NCBI GenBank assembly: GCA_016219875.1
Contig: JACRJZ010000038.1
Location: forward strand, 1-55,733
DNA length: 55,733 nt
Direction of reading: 5' to 3'
Source: Verrucomicrobiota bacterium
Lineage (GTDB): Bacteria > Verrucomicrobiota > Verrucomicrobiia > Limisphaerales > JACRJZ01
Shown: positions 52,720 to 55,733 of the stretch, piece after piece
How positions within the stretch are numbered: position 1 is the stretch's first letter
How the letters are laid out: each line of letters starts with the position of its first letter
Position numbers and translations under genes: made by a program
Notes under the pieces: model-generated
The model's input: the letters and a program-made list of their open reading frames with translations, nothing else
What the model was told of the DNA's origin: nothing
Database searches by the model: none

Positions 52720-53862
52720 TCACTTCACCACTTTCACCTTCTCCCACTTGTTGGTCTTGGCCGACTTCAGGACCGCGTCGCAGACGTACTGCGTTTCCAG
52801 CGCTTCCTTGAACGTCGGACTGGCGGGTTTGCCCGTGGCCAGGCCGGTCAGGAAGTCGGCCAGTTGGTGAACGAAGCTGTGCTCGAAGCCGATGGTCAGG
52901 CCGGGCACCCACCAGTTCTTCATGTAGGGATGGTCGCCGTCGGTGACGTGGATGGAGCGCCAGCCGCGCAACTTGCCCTCGTCCTTGTGGTCGAACCATT
53001 GCAGGCGGTGCGAGTCGTGCAGGTCCCACGCGATGGAGGCGTGCTCGCCGTTGATCTCAAAGGTGTAGAGCGCCTTGTGCCCGCGGGCGTAGCGGGTGGA
53101 CTCGAACGTGGCCAGCGAACCGTTGGCGAAGCGGCACAGGAACGCGCAGGCGTCGTCGATTCCCACTTTCTCCACCTTGCCGGTCAACTGGTGCTTGCGC
53201 TCTTTGATGAACGTCTCGGTCATGGCGTTGACGGTCGCGATGCTGCCGTTGAGCCAGAGGGCCGTGTCGATGCAATGCGCGAGCAAGTCGCCGGTGACGC
53301 CGGAGCCGGCGGCCTTCACGTCGAGACGCCACAGCGCGTCACCGCCCTGAGGCAGGTCTTTCGAGATGGTCCAGTCCTGAAGGAATTTGGCCCGGTAGTG
53401 GAAAATCTTCCCCAGCCGGCCTTCGTCGATGAGTTTCTTGGCCAGCGTGACGGCGGGAATGCGCCGGTAGTTGAACGAAACGAGATTCGGCACGCCCGCC
53501 TTCGCGACGGCCTTGACCATGCCCTCGGCTTCCTTGCCGTCGCGGGCCAACGGCTTCTCGCAAATGATCATCTTGCCGGCCTTGGCGGCGGCGATGGCGA
53601 CCTCGGCGTGCAGATTGTTCGGCAGGCAGATGTCAACCAGGTCAATGTCTTCGCGGGCGAGGAGTTTCTTGTAGTCCGTCTCAACGGATTCAAAGCCCCA
53701 CTTGGCGGCGTGGGCGGCGGCCTTCTCGCCGTTGAAATCGCAGATCGCCTTGAGGACGGGCTGGTATTCGAGGTCAAAGAAGTTGCCGACCTTGCGGTGG
53801 GCGTTGGAATGCGTGCGGCCCATGAAGCCGCAACCGATGAGTCCGACGTTGAGTTGTTTCAT
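52720..53862 (-). CDS. Gfo/Idh/MocA-family oxidoreductase
   Basis: The 380-residue NAD(P)-dependent enzyme starts with the dinucleotide fold '[22 protein letters not shown]' and has '[44 protein letters not shown]', with the EKP motif whose Lys is catalytic. The C-terminal domain includes '[15 protein letters not shown]' and ends '[14 protein letters not shown]'. Such enzymes oxidise or reduce sugars and cyclitols at one hydroxyl. The gene follows a TIM-barrel isomerase-like gene on the same strand (61 bases apart), an arrangement typical of inositol or keto-sugar catabolism. The substrate cannot be specified. Confidence 0.93.
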   Translation of the reverse strand: MKQLNVGLIGCGFMGRTHSNAHRKVGNFFDLEYQPVLKAICDFNGEKAAAHAAKWGFESVETDYKKLLAREDIDLVDICLPNNLHAEVAIAAAKAGKMIICEKPLARDGKEAEGMVKAVAKAGVPNLVSFNYRRIPAVTLAKKLIDEGRLGKIFHYRAKFLQDWTISKDLPQGGDALWRLDVKAAGSGVTGDLLAHCIDTALWLNGSIATVNAMTETFIKERKHQLTGKVEKVGIDDACAFLCRFANGSLATFESTRYARGHKALYTFEINGEHASIAWDLHDSHRLQWFDHKDEGKLRGWRSIHVTDGDHPYMKNWWVPGLTIGFEHSFVHQLADFLTGLATGKPASPTFKEALETQYVCDAVLKSAKTNKWEKVKVVK

Positions 53863-53923
53863 GTTGGATCGTTGTTCGTGGTGAGTTGTTCGTTGTCTGT
53901 TGAGATGGAGCTTGTGTTCCCAG

Positions 53924-54976
53924 CTAGGCCTTCCACCCGTGGTTCTCGCGCACCTGGATCATGGCGGCGAGGATGTCGTTCCAGGTCTGCTGCTGCATCA
54001 TGACGGCGTTTGGGAACATGCAGCCGTCCCAGCAGACGTGTTTGAATTTCTTCGTCACCTTGCCGGCATCATCGCGCATCCAGTAGCCGGCGTCGCGCGC
54101 GATGTTCAGCTTGCCGTTCGGGTCGGTGGCCATGCAGTGCTTGCCGGTCTTCTCGTGCGCGCCGCTGCCTTTCACCGTGGCGTCGTTCTGGGCGACGTGG
54201 AAGTCGATCGTCCACGGGCGCAACGCGGCGGTAAGCTTCTTCATGGCCTTGTGGAAGACTTCCGGTTCCCAGTTGAACTTCTCCGGCACGATGCGGTGCT
54301 CCGGCGCGTTGTAGCCGAGCACGTAGAGGAGCGTGTGCGCCATATCGGCCTGGAAGCCGAGATACTTGGGCTGGCCCACGCCTTCGAGCACCTGGAGCAT
54401 GTATTTCCACGAGTGCATCGCGCCCCAGCAGATTTCGCCTTCGGCGGCGAGACGTTCGCCGTGGTCTTTGGCGACCTTGGCGGCTTCCTTAAACGTGGCG
54501 ATGATCCGCTTCGTGTTGCCCTTGGGATCCTTGTCCCAATCAATCACGCCGCTGGCGGAATCTATGCGCACGACGCCGTGCGGGCGAATGCCGAGTTCGC
54601 GGAACTTCTTGGCGATGCGGCAGCCCTTGGCGACCTGGCCGACGAACTTCTTGCGGTCTTCCTCGCCGCCCATCGCGCAGCCGCCGCCGGTCGGGGGCCA
54701 GATCGGGGCCACCACGGAGCCAACGACGAGGCCCTTCTTCGCGATCTTGGCGGCGATGCGCTTCAGGTCGTCGTCGCTGGAATCAATGTTGATGTGCGGC
54801 TCAAAGAGAAAGATGTCCACGCCGTCGAACTTGGTGCCGTTGACCTCGGCCCTGGCGGTGAGGTCCAGCATGGTGTCGAGGCCGATGCAGGGTTCGGCGC
54901 CGGGGCTGCCCTTGCCGACGAGGCCGGGCCACATGGCGTTGTGAAGTTTGGGGAAGTTGTTGGAGGATGTGTTCAT
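53924..54976 (-). CDS. TIM-barrel sugar phosphate isomerase/epimerase-like protein
   Basis: The 350-residue protein is of the xylose-isomerase-like barrel superfamily. Strands include '[16 protein letters not shown]', '[14 protein letters not shown]', '[17 protein letters not shown]', '[15 protein letters not shown]', '[19 protein letters not shown]' and '[29 protein letters not shown]'. The His, Glu and Asp residues in these are the likely metal ligands. It probably acts with the oxidoreductase downstream on a keto-sugar or cyclitol. A good Shine-Dalgarno-like AAAGGA precedes the ATG at 54976. The protein is cytoplasmic. Confidence 0.88.
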   Translation of the reverse strand: MNTSSNNFPKLHNAMWPGLVGKGSPGAEPCIGLDTMLDLTARAEVNGTKFDGVDIFLFEPHINIDSSDDDLKRIAAKIAKKGLVVGSVVAPIWPPTGGGCAMGGEEDRKKFVGQVAKGCRIAKKFRELGIRPHGVVRIDSASGVIDWDKDPKGNTKRIIATFKEAAKVAKDHGERLAAEGEICWGAMHSWKYMLQVLEGVGQPKYLGFQADMAHTLLYVLGYNAPEHRIVPEKFNWEPEVFHKAMKKLTAALRPWTIDFHVAQNDATVKGSGAHEKTGKHCMATDPNGKLNIARDAGYWMRDDAGKVTKKFKHVCWDGCMFPNAVMMQQQTWNDILAAMIQVRENHGWKA

Positions 54977-55385
54977 GGCTGTTCCTTTCGCTGTTCAGCG
55001 TGTCGCATGTCGATGGCGATGCCGTGGTCCATTTTCGCTTCGGAAATGTGCGGAGAAGGTAGCAACCGGCGCTTTCCGATCAATGCCAAAGTGCGGTATC
55101 GCGCTACTTGGTCCGGGCCACCAACCACTCCGGCCGGTCCTTCCGCGCCCGGCCAGAGCCATGACGGCAGAGGGGACGCTTGCGAAAACACCTGTCGAAT
55201 CACGCGGAAGGAGCTAAAGTCCCCCGCCGCCCCACCGATAAGAGGCCGTCGCAAGACACGGCGGCTGGCAGCCGAAAAGAGCCGGCGGGGAAAACGGTGG
55301 ATGCCCCTATCGAAATTCCATCCGCGACAAGGATGTCGTGATAAATCAATGCCCCCTCGTCGGGGCGAACTCACGGATAGAGTTA
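54977..55385. other. Divergent intergenic region upstream of flagellin
   Basis: The gap holds the sigma-28 promoter at 55215-55241 and the flagellin leader (about 55248-55385). The leader has a CCCC/GGGG hairpin (55352-55366) and GGA-containing sites near 55333 and 55373. A minus-strand ORF of 244 codons spans the region but runs antisense to flagellin and is not a gene. Confidence 0.5.
55215..55241 (+). promoter_or_regulatory. Sigma-28 (FliA) promoter of the flagellin gene
   Basis: TAAAGTCC (55215-55222), 11 bases and ACCGATAA (55234-55241) match the flagellar consensus TAAAGTTT-N11-GCCGATAA at 13 of 16 positions with exact spacing. A flagellin gene starts 145 bases downstream, as expected for a class-three flagellar promoter. 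Confidence 0.88.
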
Positions 55386-55733
55386 TGGTCATTAACACAA
55401 ATACATCGGCGATGGGCGCGGCTCGCGTGCTCTCGGAGTCCTCTGCACTGTTGTCCAAGTCGCTCGCGCGCTTGTCCTCCGGCTCGAAAATTATTTCCCC
55501 GGAAGACGACGCGGCGGGTTTGGCGACGTCGATCAAGTTTGACGCGCAGATCAACCGCCTCCGGGCGGCCCAGTCAAACATCGGCAGCGCCGTCTCGTTC
55601 AACCAGACCCAGGACGGCTTTCTCAAGAAAGTCGGCAAAGCCCTGGATCGCATGAGCGAACTGGCCACCCTGGCGCAAGATCCCACCAAGGCCAACGAAC
55701 TGGGCAACTACCAGAAGGAATTCGCGGAACTGC
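55386..55733 (+). CDS. Flagellin (N-terminal part, cut by window edge)
   Basis: The first 116 codons show the conserved D0/D1 region: 'MVINTNTSAMGAARVLSESSALLSKSLARLSSGSKIISPEDDAAGLATSIKFDAQINRLRAAQSNIGSAVSFNQTQDGFLKKVGKALDRMSELATLAQD'. The 'RLSSG.KI.S..DDAAGLA' motif is diagnostic. Flagellin is secreted by the flagellar type III system and builds the filament. The gene is driven by the sigma-28 promoter upstream and has a long leader of about 138 nt. The C-terminus lies outside the window. Confidence 0.95.

Noticed and set aside
54973..55707. Minus-strand ORF of 244 codons
   Set aside because: It runs through the sigma-28 promoter and antisense to the flagellin N-terminus.

Overview
The window is GC-rich, densely coding DNA from a free-living Gram-negative bacterium. 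It is most likely a member of the Verrucomicrobiota of the Pedosphaera/Limisphaerales type; this is inferred from gene content, since no rRNA is present. The indicators are very large secreted proteins with LamG-like, lamin-tail and CotH-like domains, a single-haem 'planctomycete-type' cytochrome domain protein, a GH172 (DUF2961) glycosidase, a Gfo/Idh/MocA plus TIM-barrel sugar pair, and a crowd of short palindromic repeat families in the gaps between genes. A flagellin gene starting at the right edge indicates motility.

Layout. 1-14,059: three large exported proteins. These are a LamG plus beta-helix protein running off the left edge on the minus strand, a two-module LamG-like plus beta-propeller protein, and a 2,500-residue CotH/lamin-tail protein, with a 73-residue XRE regulator between the divergent genes. 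14,060-18,176: a small selenium-related neighbourhood. It holds a secreted domain ORF ending in TGA, an in-frame membrane ORF, a clear tRNA-Sec gene, a small membrane protein and a NapH-like polyferredoxin. 18,177-22,464: an ABC solute-binding protein, HtpX and IMP dehydrogenase. 22,465-24,789: an accessory patch with an 800-bp repeat mosaic, a DUF2971 protein and a HigBA-type toxin-antitoxin pair. 24,973-30,237: two-subunit class I fumarase, a LytS/LytTR two-component pair and an ACE-like M2 peptidase. 30,578-33,713: acylphosphatase, a metallophosphoesterase, and two secreted or outer-membrane proteins. 34,218-41,541: an unusual HAD phosphatase, an ACP-like orphan, a LamG-like secreted protein, a GH172 enzyme, a Tat-exported TIM-barrel protein, ketopantoate reductase and HU. 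41,696-46,944: aat, a DUF2017-like gene, clpS, selB, a PHP phosphatase and a DUF554 protein. 47,350-54,976: glutamate synthase large subunit, a cytochrome domain protein, and a Gfo/Idh/MocA oxidoreductase with a TIM-barrel partner. 55,215 to the end: a sigma-28 promoter and the start of a flagellin gene.

How the genes work together. tRNA-Sec (16.7 kb) and SelB (43-45 kb) show that the organism inserts selenocysteine. This makes the TGA at 15,526 notable: the secreted domain upstream and the membrane domain downstream are in the same frame with no other stop between them. The peptide across the gap (Sec/Cys-GGTCSYSWRVP) looks like protein, the downstream ORF has no convincing start, and a 6-bp hairpin lies 14 nt after the TGA. 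The most interesting hypothesis here is that this is one 681-residue selenoprotein of a family I do not recognise. A second functional group is clpS, the DUF2017-like gene and aat, which together form an N-degron module.

The intergenic DNA is unusual. Roughly ten palindromic repeat families can be recognised, several of them present two or three times in these 56 kb. No transposase, RAYT gene, CRISPR array, prophage or rRNA was found. All domain assignments come from reading motifs, without any database search.
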